From: Mycolicibacterium pulveris | GTDB taxonomy: Bacteria; Actinomycetota; Actinomycetes; Mycobacteriales; Mycobacteriaceae | Direction of reading: 5' to 3' | Assembly (NCBI RefSeq): GCF_010725725.1 | Contig: NZ_AP022599.1 | Coordinates: forward strand, 5,332,001-5,396,000 | Length of the DNA stretch: 64,000 nt | In this document: positions 17,144 through 27,370 of the stretch, piece after piece | How positions within the stretch are numbered: position 1 is the first letter of the stretch | Layout: each line of letters begins with the position of its first letter | The notes under the pieces: model-generated | The model's input: only the letters and a program-made list of their open reading frames with translations | The model's database searches: none | What the model was told of the DNA's origin: nothing | Position numbers and translations under genes: made by a program

Positions 17144-17698
17144 ATGAGTAAGTGGTTGCTGCGCGGACTGGTGTTCGCGACCCTGATGGTGATCGTGCGA
17201 TTGCTGCAGGGAGCGATGATCAACGCGTGGGAAACCAAGGCGGGTCTGATCAGCGTCGTGCTGGTCGTGGCGTTCGCGATCACCGTGTTCGTCTGGGGTG
17301 TGATCGACGGCCGCGCCGACGCCAGGGCCAACCCCGACCCGGACCGCCGCGGCGACCTGGCGATGACGTGGCTGCTGGCCGGGCTGTTCGCCGGTGTGGT
17401 CAGCGGGCTGGTGGCCTGGTTCATCTCGCTGTTCTACACGACGCTCTATGTCGAGGCGCTGATCAACGAGGTCACCACGTTCGCGGCGTTCACCGCGCTG
17501 CTGGTGTTCCTGATGGCCATCGCCGGTGTTGCGCTGGGCCGCTGGCTCATCGACCGCAAGGCCGACCAGACGCCGCACCTGCACCACGGCGACGACGACC
17601 GCGCGGACACCGACGTGTTCGCCGCCGTCGGCCACCCCGGCGCCCAGGAGACCTCCGAGATCCCGACCACCGAAGAACGTCGCCAGGACCAACCCTGA
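17144..17698 (+). CDS. B-4DMT-type membrane protein, Rv2536-like
   Basis: A 184-residue protein with four hydrophobic segments (about 5-25, 33-52, 75-98 and 108-132) and a charged, His/Asp-rich cytoplasmic tail (LHHGDDDRADTD). Its position beside pepQ and divergent from it matches Rv2536. The function is unknown; the family name reflects a predicted four-helix transporter fold and no substrate is established. The ATG at 17144 may be nearly leaderless. Confidence 0.8.
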   Translation: MSKWLLRGLVFATLMVIVRLLQGAMINAWETKAGLISVVLVVAFAITVFVWGVIDGRADARANPDPDRRGDLAMTWLLAGLFAGVVSGLVAWFISLFYTTLYVEALINEVTTFAAFTALLVFLMAIAGVALGRWLIDRKADQTPHLHHGDDDRADTDVFAAVGHPGAQETSEIPTTEERRQDQP

Positions 17699-18545
17699 TC
17701 GGGGCCTGACCACCAGCAGCTGTGAACCCGGACGAGTTCTGCACGTCCGACCGGTGGAGTGTGCTGTCCTCGGCGGCATCCAACTCCCAGCTCGCCGGTG
17801 TGCTCGGCGGCTTCCTGATCACCGCGATCGCCCTGCTGTTCGACAAGAACAGCCGCGAAGCGGTGCACACGCTGGCGTTGTTCTCCTCCGCGGTCCTGGT
17901 GTTGATGCTCGACAGCTTCCTGTTCAGCCTGATCACCGGAACCCAGGTGCCCGACGGCGAGCGACGGGCCACGTGCGCGATCGCCTGGACCCAGGGTGCG
18001 GTGTCGACGGGGATGCTGGCCGCCGGCGCGACGGCGCTTTTCGGCGGGCTGGGCTGGATGCTGGCCAGCCATGCCGTCAACAAGGTCGCCGACCAGGATT
18101 CCGACGACATCCGCGCGTACTGCTTCATGGCGGGGCTGGGCGGGTGGCTGACGTTCGCGGCCGCGATGACCGCGACGTTGATCGTCTCGGAAACCTCGAT
18201 CGACTATCTGCGGTTCATGTACGGGCACCGGCCCGCGCTGTGGATCGAAGGCATCGTCATCGTCACCTGCGCGGCGTTCATCGTCACCGATTTCCTGCTG
18301 GTTTCCCTGCGCACCCGGGCGTTGCGAAAGTCGTTGTCCAACGTCGCTGAGCCCACGCTGCTGGAGTTGCGGTCGATCAAATTCGCGACGGCGGGAATCG
18401 TTGTGCTGGCGATCGGCGGGTCGTGGCTGGCGGTGAGCCTGGCGCGCGTCCCCGACGTCTGGCTCACGGCGCCGAACCTGGTGATCGTCGGGTTCGTGCT
18501 GGTGCTCACGTTTATTCTGCCGACGATCATCTCGACCGCGATCTG

Positions 18546-20737
<2,192 letters not shown>

Positions 20738-20741
<4 letters not shown>

Positions 20742-21949
20742 CCCGACGCCTGCACCGACTGCGCCGACGGTTCGCGCTCGCGCACCGTGCGCAGATAGTT
20801 GTCGATATTGGCCCGCGTCTCGGACAGCGAGTCGCCGCCGAACTTCTGCAGCGCGGCCCGCGCCAGCACCAGCGCCACCATGGTCTCGACCACCACGCCT
20901 GCGGCGGGCACCGCACACACGTCCGAGCGCTGGTGGATCGCGGCGGCCTCCTCACCGGTGGCCATGTCGACCGTCGCCAGCGCGCGCGGCACGGTGGAGA
21001 TCGGCTTCATCGCCGCCCGCACCCGCAGCGGCTGGCCGTTGGTCATGCCGCCCTCCAGGCCGCCGGCCCGGTTCGTGGAGCGCACGACACCGTCGGCGCC
21101 GGGATAGATCTCGTCGTGGGCGACGCTGCCGCGGCGGCGCGCGGTCTCGAAGCCGTCGCCGATCTCGACCCCCTTGATCGCCTGGATGCCCATCACCGCG
21201 CCGGCCAGCTGGCTGTCGAGCCGGTTGTCGCCGCTGGTGAACGAGCCCAGCCCGACCGGCAGGTTGTGCGCCACCACCTCGACGACGCCGCCGAGCGTGT
21301 CGCCATCCTTCTTGGCGGCCTCGATCTCGGCGATCATGGACTTTTCCGCCTCCTCGGCATACGCGCGCACCGGGCTGGCGTCGATGGCGGCCAGGTCCGA
21401 CATCTGCGGCGGCGGTCCCTCATATGGCGCCGACGCGCCGATGGAGATGATGTGGGACAGCACGTCGATGCCGAGCGCCTGCTTGAGGAACTGCTTGGCG
21501 ACGGTGCCCGCGACGACGCGGGCCGCCGTCTCGCGGGCGCTGGCGCGTTCCAGCACGGGGCGGGCGTCGTCGAAGCCGTACTTGAGCATGCCCGCGTAGT
21601 CGGCGTGCCCGGGCCGGGGCCGGGTCAGCGGCGCGTTGCGCGCGGAGTCTTGCAGCGCGGCGGGGTCGACGGGGTCCGGCGCCATCACGGTCTCCCACTT
21701 CGGCCACTCGGTGTTGCCGATCTGGATCGCGATGGGGCCGCCGAGCGTGACGCCGTGGCGCACCCCGGCCAGCATCGTGACCTCGTCCTGTTCGAACTTC
21801 ATCCGGGCGCCGCGGCCGTAGCCGAGCCGGCGCCGGGCAAGCTGAGCTGCGATGTCATCGGTGGTGAGCTGCACGCCGGCAACCATGCCCTCGAGCACGG
21901 CCACCAGGGCGCGGCCGTGGGATTCACCAGCTGTGGTCCATCGCAACAC
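20738..21949 (-). CDS. aroC: Chorismate synthase
   Basis: A 403-residue FMN-dependent enzyme that converts EPSP to chorismate (named aroF in M. tuberculosis). It opens with [20 protein letters not shown] and contains [14 protein letters not shown] and [17 protein letters not shown], all diagnostic. It is first of the aroC-aroK-aroB-aroQ run, each overlapping the next. About 118 bases separate its start from the divergent nitrile hydratase operon. Confidence 0.97.
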
Positions 21950-21966
21950 GCCGCCATTCTCTCATG

Positions 21967-22019
21967 GCGATTTGGGCGCGTTTACGGTCGCTGAGCGGGC
22001 GTTGGCGCGCCGAAATCGC
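21967..22019. repeat. 53-bp palindromic intergenic element, copy 1
   Basis: A 53-base element bounded by GCGATTT and AAATCGC, with a conserved GCGTTTA and a central CGCTGAGCG. The copy at 27318-27370 in the opposite orientation has exactly the same length, ends and internal boxes. It lies between the divergent aroC and DUF1097 genes. Confidence 0.6.
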
Positions 22020-22067
22020 AACGCGGGTGTCACGTGAGCGAAACAGGGCCGCGTCACAGTTTTGCCC

Positions 22068-22577
22068 ATGGAATCCCGAACCGCATTGACGTTGAGTATC
22101 GGCGTCCTCGGTGGGCTGGCGGTGGTGGTCACCGCGGAGGTCATCACGGTGCCGATCTGGGTGGTGTTTCTGTCGTGGGCGTCGTTCTTCTTCGTCGGTG
22201 GCGCGGCCGCCGGCTGGGTGCGCTCACTGTCGTGCAATCTCGCCGGGGTGCTGATCGCCTCGGCCAGCCTGTACGCGGCCGAGCTGATGGGCGGGGGCCT
22301 GTGGGTGACCGCGCTGGCCGTCGGAGTCGGCAGCGCGGTGATGGTGGCGGCGTCCTGGGTGCCGTTGTTGTCGGCGACGCCGGCGGTGGTGGTCGGTTTC
22401 GCCAGCACGGTGTCGACGGTGGCGGGCACCGGCAACGCGATCACGGTGACCTCGGTGTCGCATCCGGGGCTCGTGGCCGCAATGGCGTGCGTGCTCGGCG
22501 CGTCGTTCGGGCTGCTGTCCGAATGGGTGGCCAGCGTGCTGACCCGCGAGCGCGCGACGGAAGGCAGCCCGGCGTGA
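22068..22577 (+). CDS. DUF1097-like membrane protein of the nitrile hydratase operon
   Basis: A 169-residue protein, taken from the ATG at 22068 (a TTG two codons upstream is also open). It has five hydrophobic segments rich in Gly, Ala and Val and includes the LSWASFFFVGGAAAG stretch seen in DUF1097 proteins. The family function is unknown. Its stop overlaps the GTG of the beta-subunit gene by 4 bases, so it belongs to the operon and could move the nitrile, the amide or a cofactor metal. That role is inferred from position only. Confidence 0.72.
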   Translation: MESRTALTLSIGVLGGLAVVVTAEVITVPIWVVFLSWASFFFVGGAAAGWVRSLSCNLAGVLIASASLYAAELMGGGLWVTALAVGVGSAVMVAASWVPLLSATPAVVVGFASTVSTVAGTGNAITVTSVSHPGLVAAMACVLGASFGLLSEWVASVLTRERATEGSPA

Positions 22578-23311
22578 AACTGCAGCATTACCTCGGGGGC
22601 CTGGAGGGTCTGCCGGAGCCGTTGCACTTCGAGAAGCGGGTGTTCGTCGAGGAGTGGGAGAAGCGGATCTTCGGCATCCACGTCGCGATGATGGGGTTGT
22701 CCAACCATCTCGGCTCGGCGCTGCCGCAGTATCCGATCGACGAGGTGCCGACCACGTTCAAGGACGAGTGGACCTGGGCCAGCCTGCGCACGGGCGCTGA
22801 GGCGATGAACCCGTTCGACTACTTCAAGTTCCGCTACTACGAGAAGTGGCTGGGCGGCATCACCCAGTTCTTCATCGACCAGGGCTACGTCACCGAGGAC
22901 GAATTGCGTTCGCGTCAAGAGGAGCTGGCCGCTGCCGTGGCGCCGTCGCCGCCGGAATCCGCGCCCGCCATCGACGACCAGGTGATCGACTACCTGCGCA
23001 AGGGGGACAGTCCGCGCCGCGACGTCGCCCATCCGAAGTTCAGCGTCGGCGATCGGGTTCGGATCACCAACGTGCCCGCGGCCGCACACACCCGGCTGCC
23101 CGGGTATCTGCGCAGCCGCGAAGGCACGGTCGAGCGCGTCTTCGAAGGCGATTACGCGTATTTCGTGCACACCGGCGACGGGATCGGTGATCCGATGCCG
23201 ATCTACATTGTCGCGTTTCCGCCCGAGGAGCTGTTCGGTGCACGCGCCGAAGACGGCCCGCTGACGATCTACGCCGAGCTGTTCGAGGCATACCTGGAAG
23301 GAGTTCAATGA
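22574..23311 (+). CDS. nthB: Nitrile hydratase beta subunit
   Basis: A 245-residue subunit of nitrile hydratase, which hydrates nitriles to amides. It begins with GTG at 22574. Family features are the N-terminal HYLGGLEGLPEPLHFEKRVF, the MNPFDYFKFRYYEKWLGG segment, and the C-terminal SH3-like barrel beginning PKFSVGDRVRI with RLPGYLRSREGTVERV. The beta-then-alpha order is typical of cobalt-type enzymes. It overlaps the alpha subunit by 4 bases. Confidence 0.95.
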   Translation: MKLQHYLGGLEGLPEPLHFEKRVFVEEWEKRIFGIHVAMMGLSNHLGSALPQYPIDEVPTTFKDEWTWASLRTGAEAMNPFDYFKFRYYEKWLGGITQFFIDQGYVTEDELRSRQEELAAAVAPSPPESAPAIDDQVIDYLRKGDSPRRDVAHPKFSVGDRVRITNVPAAAHTRLPGYLRSREGTVERVFEGDYAYFVHTGDGIGDPMPIYIVAFPPEELFGARAEDGPLTIYAELFEAYLEGVQ

Positions 23312-23928
23312 CCGGCCAGTTCCACTATCCCGACGACCGGGAATCCGCCAGCGCCGCCAAAGTCGCTGCGCTGGAGTCACTTCTGGTCGAGAAGGGGGTG
23401 ATCACCAGCCAGACCGTCGACAAGGTGCTGTCCTATTTCGAGTCGGAGATGACGCCGCTGAACGGGCGCAAGATCGTGGTCAAGGCGTGGACGGACCCCG
23501 ACTTCGCCGCACGTGTGGTGGTCGACACGCCCGCGGCGATCGCCGAACTCGACCTGCCCGAGGGCATGGCGGGCGCCGAAGGTGAGCACCTGCAGGCCGT
23601 CGCCAACGCCCCCGGCGTGCACAACCTGGTCATCTGCACGCTGTGTTCGTGTTTTCCGTGGCCGGTGCTGGGCCTGCCGCCGTACTGGTACAAGGATCCG
23701 GTCTTCCGGTCGCGCGCGGCCCGTGAGCCGCGCAAGGTGCTCAGCGAGATCGGCCTGGATCTGCCCGCCGACACCGAGATCAAGGTGTGGGACAGCAGCG
23801 GACATTCCCGCTGGTTCGTCATTCCCGAGCGCCCCGCGGGCACCGAAGGTTTCACCGATGCGGAGTTGATGGAGCTGGTGACCACGGAGTCCATGATGGG
23901 TGTCGCGTTGGCGGGTAAGTCGTCATGA
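23308..23928 (+). CDS. nthA: Nitrile hydratase alpha subunit, cobalt type
   Basis: A 206-residue metal-binding subunit. The metal site is VICTLCSCFPWP, with Cys110, Cys113, Ser114 and Cys115; the Thr between the first two Cys is the usual mark of the cobalt form, where iron enzymes have Ser. In the family the second and third Cys are oxidised to sulfinic and sulfenic acids. PPYWYKDPVFRSRAAREPRK is also conserved. The ATG at 23308 overlaps the beta-subunit stop by 4 bases. A cobalt-transport-like gene in the same operon supports cobalt. Confidence 0.96.
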   Translation: MTGQFHYPDDRESASAAKVAALESLLVEKGVITSQTVDKVLSYFESEMTPLNGRKIVVKAWTDPDFAARVVVDTPAAIAELDLPEGMAGAEGEHLQAVANAPGVHNLVICTLCSCFPWPVLGLPPYWYKDPVFRSRAAREPRKVLSEIGLDLPADTEIKVWDSSGHSRWFVIPERPAGTEGFTDAELMELVTTESMMGVALAGKSS

Positions 23929-24215
23929 TGCTGCACGAGACGTGCACCACCGACCGGGCCGCGCCGCAGTTCGATCACGAGTGGCAGCGCCGGGCGTTCG
24001 GGTTGGCGTTGGCGCTCTCGGAGTTTCGCCACTTCGACTGGAGCGACTTTCAGCAGAGCCTGATCGAGACGATCGGCCGATGGGAGAACACGCCGGAGGA
24101 TCAGCGCGGCGACTGGCAGTACTACGACCACTGGGTCGCCGCGCTGGAGAAGGTGATCGACGACCACCAGCTGCTCACCGCGCCCGCCCGAGCCAACGGG
24201 GACGGTCATGGCTGA
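23925..24215 (+). CDS. Nitrile hydratase accessory/activator protein, P14K-like
   Basis: A 96-residue protein resembling the beta subunit N-terminus and the small activators that insert cobalt by subunit swapping. Features are FDHEWQRRAFGLALALSE and FDWSDFQQSLIETIGRWE, then a WQYYDHWVAALEKV stretch. The ATG at 23925 overlaps the alpha stop by 4 bases, and the next gene begins 8 bases before its end. Confidence 0.85.
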   Translation: MMLHETCTTDRAAPQFDHEWQRRAFGLALALSEFRHFDWSDFQQSLIETIGRWENTPEDQRGDWQYYDHWVAALEKVIDDHQLLTAPARANGDGHG

Positions 24216-24405
24216 GGCGCGGGTGGCCACCGGTGTCGCCGGTCTGGTTGCGGCCCTGTGGCTGGCCGGGACGGCCTTCATGGCGCTGACGGTGCTCTAC
24301 TTCGTCGGGCTCGATCAGGGCGCGACGTCGGTCTTCGGCACCAGCACCGTGGTCCACGAATTCGTCCACGACGCACGGCATCTGCTCGGCTTTCCCTGTC
24401 ACTAG
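24208..24405 (+). CDS. CbtB-like cobalt transporter small subunit
   Basis: A 65-residue protein with one membrane helix (about 12-37) and a C-terminal metal-binding signature, HEFVHDARHLLGFPCH, characteristic of CbtB. CbtB normally works with the larger CbtA membrane protein, but the following gene is a TetR on the other strand, so no CbtA is encoded here. It is the last gene of the nitrile hydratase operon and its stop overlaps the TetR stop by 4 bases. It probably binds or takes in cobalt for the hydratase. Confidence 0.82.
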   Translation: MAEARVATGVAGLVAALWLAGTAFMALTVLYFVGLDQGATSVFGTSTVVHEFVHDARHLLGFPCH

Positions 24406-25004
24406 CCGATCGCCAGGGCATCCAACACGCGGCCGAGCTCGGCGAGGGCCTGACGGTGGGCGGCCCTCTGGTCGTCGGCGCGGGCGACGATCATCGCGGT
24501 CTCGCACAGCGCCCCGTAGAGGAAGTGGGCCAGCGGCGCGGGCGGGCGCCGCTCGATCCGCCCGGCATCGATCGCTTCGGCGATGCCGCGTGCCATCATC
24601 TGCAGCAACGGCGCTTCCAGCCGGCGAACCTGCTCCCAGCCGATGGCCGCGGGCGCGTCGAGCAGCATGATCCGCTGCAGCTCGGGATCGAGGCATTCGT
24701 CCAGAAAGGCGCGGCACGCCGCGGCGAAGGCGTCCCAGGGATCCTTCCTGCGGCCGTAGGCGGCGCCCAGCGGCGTCATCAATCGTTCGACCTCACGGGC
24801 GAACACCGCCTCGAACAGCTGCCGTTTGCCCCGGAAGTGGTGATACACCGCGCCTTTGGTCACCTCGGCGCGTGCGGCGACCGCGTCGAGCGATGTGGCG
24901 TCGTACCCGTCGCGGGCGAACAGCGCACGCGCCGCGTCGAGCAGCGCCGCCGTGGTCGCCTCGGTGCGCTGCGCCTGGGTGCGTCGTGCCACGTGGGTCG
25001 CCAC
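24402..25004 (-). CDS. TetR-family transcriptional regulator
   Basis: A 200-residue regulator starting with GTG at 25004. The HTH (about 15-60) reads AARALFARDGYDATSLDAVA then GAVYHHFRGKRQLFEAV. The C-terminal half is a divergent ligand-binding domain. It is the last gene of a three-gene minus-strand unit with a DUF3237 gene and a SnoaL-like gene, and likely represses that unit through the palindromes at 25926-25972. It converges on the nitrile hydratase operon, so control of that operon is also possible but less direct. Confidence 0.9.
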   Translation of the reverse strand: MATHVARRTQAQRTEATTAALLDAARALFARDGYDATSLDAVAARAEVTKGAVYHHFRGKRQLFEAVFAREVERLMTPLGAAYGRRKDPWDAFAAACRAFLDECLDPELQRIMLLDAPAAIGWEQVRRLEAPLLQMMARGIAEAIDAGRIERRPPAPLAHFLYGALCETAMIVARADDQRAAHRQALAELGRVLDALAIG

Positions 25005-25027
25005 AGTCTGACCATAGCCGGTTGGTG

Positions 25028-25519
25028 TCACAGCACCTGGTAGACGCGGTAGTCGATGTGGTTGGACGACAGGATGTTGTAGCCGACGGCCACGATTTCG
25101 TTCAGCCACGCGTAGCGTTCGTCGGCGGTCTGGAAACTCGGGGTGGTGCGCGCGTAGGTCTCGTCGAAGGCGAGCACCTCGCCGGCGGCCAGCCGGTCCA
25201 TGCCGTCGGCCGGGATCTTGATGACACCGCGGGCCTCGTAGTGGATCAGCGCGCCGTCGTGGCTGCGCAGCGTCGCGCGCACGTCCACCTGCCCGACGCC
25301 GTCGCTGCCCACCACCAGCCAGTCGCCTCCGCCGGGCAGGATCTCTCCGCGCAGCCTCGGTCCTTCGATGACGCCGCCGGTGGTGACGAAGGTCAGCCGG
25401 GTGCCGAACGGTGTCGGGATCGGCTGTGCTGGAAGCAGATCGACCGCCATGTCGAAGAGGTGTGTCACCGGTAACGCGTCGAGCATCGGCACCTGCTCGA
25501 CGCATGTGGTTGCGGTCAT
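25028..25519 (-). CDS. DUF3237-family protein
   Basis: A 163-residue protein of the DUF3237 beta-barrel family. Features are GTRLTFVTTGGVIEGPRLRG near residue 40, HYEARGVIKI and the tail SSNHIDYRVYQVL. The family has no firm biochemical role. It starts with ATG at 25519, overlapping the SnoaL-like stop by 4 bases. Presumably it acts on the same small molecule as its neighbours. Confidence 0.82.
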   Translation of the reverse strand: MTATTCVEQVPMLDALPVTHLFDMAVDLLPAQPIPTPFGTRLTFVTTGGVIEGPRLRGEILPGGGDWLVVGSDGVGQVDVRATLRSHDGALIHYEARGVIKIPADGMDRLAAGEVLAFDETYARTTPSFQTADERYAWLNEIVAVGYNILSSNHIDYRVYQVL

Positions 25520-25911
25520 GCCTTCGCCCCGCTCAGCGCGGCCTGCAACTGCACCGAGTCGATGAACGTGTCCTTGCGGGCGACCAGCCCGTCGGGCGAC
25601 ACGTTGACCACGTCGAGGCAGTCGAATCGGATGTCGCCGGAGATCAGTGCCCAGTCCAGCACCCAGTGGTCTTCGCCGTAGAGGACGCGGTAGACCTCGA
25701 ACGAGAACTGCGGAAACTGCGCGAAGAGTTCGCCGAACGTCGCCCGCACGTTGTCGCGTCCGACCACGGGTTCGCCGCCGGTGTGTGTCCAAAACCGGGT
25801 GTCGACGGAGTGCAGCGCGGCGATGGCGTCGGGATCACGTGCCGCCCACGCGGCGAAATAGCGCTCGGAGACGGCTTTGAGGTCCAGTTGTGCGCCGGCG
25901 GTTCGGGTCAC
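25516..25911 (-). CDS. SnoaL/NTF2-like domain protein
   Basis: A 131-residue alpha+beta cone protein with the usual SERYFAAWAARDPDAIAAL opening, VGRDNVRATFGELF and a hydrophobic pocket. Members include small isomerases and cyclases, and no active-site set is recognisable here. The GTG at 25911 is the first start of the three-gene unit and lies 14 bases from the first arm of the palindromic operator region. Confidence 0.82.
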   Translation of the reverse strand: MTRTAGAQLDLKAVSERYFAAWAARDPDAIAALHSVDTRFWTHTGGEPVVGRDNVRATFGELFAQFPQFSFEVYRVLYGEDHWVLDWALISGDIRFDCLDVVNVSPDGLVARKDTFIDSVQLQAALSGAKA

Positions 25912-25925
25912 GGTGGCTCCGTTCG

Positions 25926-25972
25926 TAGGTTACATACTTCGGGTATGCATTAACCTACCACGAGTATGTATC
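25926..25972. promoter_or_regulatory. Palindromic operator region upstream of the SnoaL/DUF3237/TetR unit
   Basis: TAGGTTA (25926-25932) and TAACCTA (25951-25957) form an outer inverted repeat; within it CATAC (25933-25937) and GTATG (25943-25947) form an inner one with a 5-base spacer. A related ACGAGTATGTA follows at 25960-25970. This is an expected layout for a TetR operator. Confidence 0.6.
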
Positions 25973-25988
25973 GGGGTGCCAGTCCGAA

Positions 25989-26417
25989 CTAGATCACCGC
26001 CAGCGACACCGCGGCCGCGGTGGCAAGACACATCGAGGGTCCGTGCGGCACAGCCGATTCCCCGCGCCGAGCGACCTCGACGATCGACCAGCTCGCGGTC
26101 AGGATCGGCGCCGCCAGCGCCGCCAACACCCACACGTCGACACCGAACGCCCCCGTCAGCGCTCCGACGCCGGCCGCGAGCTTCACGTCCCCTGCGCCCA
26201 TCGCCGTCGGGCACAGCAGGTGCACGGTCAGATACAGCGCGAACAAGGCCGCGGCACCCGCCGTCGCCGGGGCGCCCTGTCCCGCCAGCGTCGCGCCCGC
26301 GAGGATCGCCACCGCGCCGGGCACGGTCAACCAGTTCGGTAGCCGGCGTTCGGTGACGTCGAACACGCACAGCGCCGCCAGCCACGCCAGCGTCACCGCG
26401 CACGCCGCTGCCCCCAC
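25989..26417 (-). CDS. A24-family prepilin peptidase-like membrane protein, Rv2551c-like
   Basis: A 142-residue integral membrane protein with about five helices. It has both aspartates of the A24 aspartic protease family: Asp20 in FDVTERRLPN and the Asp of GAGDVKL. The family cleaves leader peptides of type IV pilin-like proteins, as in Flp/Tad systems. It is short because the N-terminal methyltransferase domain of classical PilD is absent, as usual in actinobacteria. No Tad genes are nearby. The location between aroC and aroE matches M. tuberculosis. Confidence 0.88.
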   Translation of the reverse strand: MGAAACAVTLAWLAALCVFDVTERRLPNWLTVPGAVAILAGATLAGQGAPATAGAAALFALYLTVHLLCPTAMGAGDVKLAAGVGALTGAFGVDVWVLAALAAPILTASWSIVEVARRGESAVPHGPSMCLATAAAVSLAVI

Positions 26418-26458
26418 GTCCGAAGGCTAACGGCTGTGCGGGGCCTCGCCCGTCACCG

Positions 26459-26511
26459 ATTTCTGCGTCAGGGCTGCGGAACCGCACGCACAACAGCCTT
26501 GCGGCAGAAAT
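26459..26511. terminator. Hairpin with 18-bp arms downstream of aroE
   Basis: Left arm 26459-26476, right arm 26494-26511, 17-base loop, about 15 of 18 positions paired. It follows the aroE stop and precedes the prepilin peptidase gene. No U-tract is present. Confidence 0.45.
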
Positions 26512-26524
26512 GGGCGCAAGTCGG

Positions 26525-27365
26525 CTAGGGCTCGTCGAGCGCGGCCCTCATCGCTTCCCTGGGGGCTGGCAGTCCGGTGAACTGCTCGACCTGCGCGAAC
26601 GCCTGATGCAGCAGCATCTCCAGGCCGCTGATCACGCGACCGCCCCGTGCGGTCACCGCGGCGGCCAGCGGCGTGGGCCACGGGTCGTAGATCGCGTCGA
26701 GCAGCACGGGAACGTCCGCGACCGAATCCGCATACCGCGCCGCGACGTCGGCGGGGATCGTGTTGACCACCACGTCGACGTCGACCAGCGGCGTGCCCAG
26801 CGCGACCCACCGCACCTCGACACCCAGCCGGGCGCCCAACTCGAGCAGCGGGGCGGCCTTGTTCGGGTTGCGCGCCACGATCGTGATGTCGGCCACGCCG
26901 AGTTGGCTGAGCCCGGCGACGACGGCGGGTGCGGTGCCCCCCGAGCCGAGTGCCCCCCGAGCCGAGTACGGCCGCACTGCCGGACGCCTCGCCCAGCGCG
27001 CCGGCCACGCCGTCGACGTCGGTGTTGTCGGCGCGCCACCCCGTCGCTGTCCGCACCAGCGTGTTGGCCGAGCCGACCAGTTCGGCGCGCGGGGTGCGTT
27101 CGTCGGCGAAGCGCAGCGCCGCGAACTTGCCCGGCATCGTCACCGACACCCCGACCCATTCGGGACCGAAACCGCCGACCAGCGCGGGTAATTGCTCCGC
27201 TGTGCACTCGATGCGCTCGTAGGTCCAGCCGTGCAAACCCAGCGCGCGGTAGGCGGCCAGGTGCAGCTGCGGTGAGCGCGAATGCGCGATCGGCGAACCC
27301 AGCACCCCGGCTTTCCGGCGATTTGTGTGCGGTTTGTTGCGCTCAGCGCGCCTAAACGCACCCAA
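26525..27365 (-). pseudogene. aroE: Shikimate dehydrogenase, frameshifted by a 16-bp tandem duplication
   Basis: AroE reduces 3-dehydroshikimate with NADPH. The N-terminal part GVLGSPIAHSRSPQLHLAAY through ADNTDVDGV is in one frame, the C-terminal part (VAGLSQLGVADITIVARN to GLEMLLHQAFAQVEQF) in another. The shift falls in the NADP-binding loop GSGGT, where 16 bases are exactly duplicated (26934-26965). Removing one copy restores an uninterrupted reading VLGSGGTAPAVVAG. The 5' end is also unclear: only a TTG at 27365 inside a repeat element, or a GTG at 27305 inside the conserved core, could start it. Either a true pseudogene, a slippage-reversible allele, or a sequence error. Confidence 0.85.
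26934..26965. repeat. Exact 16-bp tandem duplication within aroE
   Basis: GTGCCCCCCGAGCCGA occurs at 26934-26949 and again at 26950-26965. Each copy holds a run of six C. Sixteen is not a multiple of three, so one extra copy shifts the aroE frame. Confidence 0.97.
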
Positions 27366-27370
27366 ATCGC
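27318..27370. repeat. 53-bp palindromic intergenic element, copy 2 (inverted)
   Basis: Same 53-base length and end boxes (GCGATTT, AAATCGC) as the element at 21967-22019, in reverse orientation, with GCGTTTA and CGCTGAGCG conserved. It directly abuts the mltG stop and covers the expected 5' end of aroE. Confidence 0.6.

Noticed and set aside
23308-23928. Iron-type nitrile hydratase
   Set aside because: The metal loop is CTLCSC (Thr, cobalt type), the gene order is beta-alpha, and a cobalt-type accessory gene is present.
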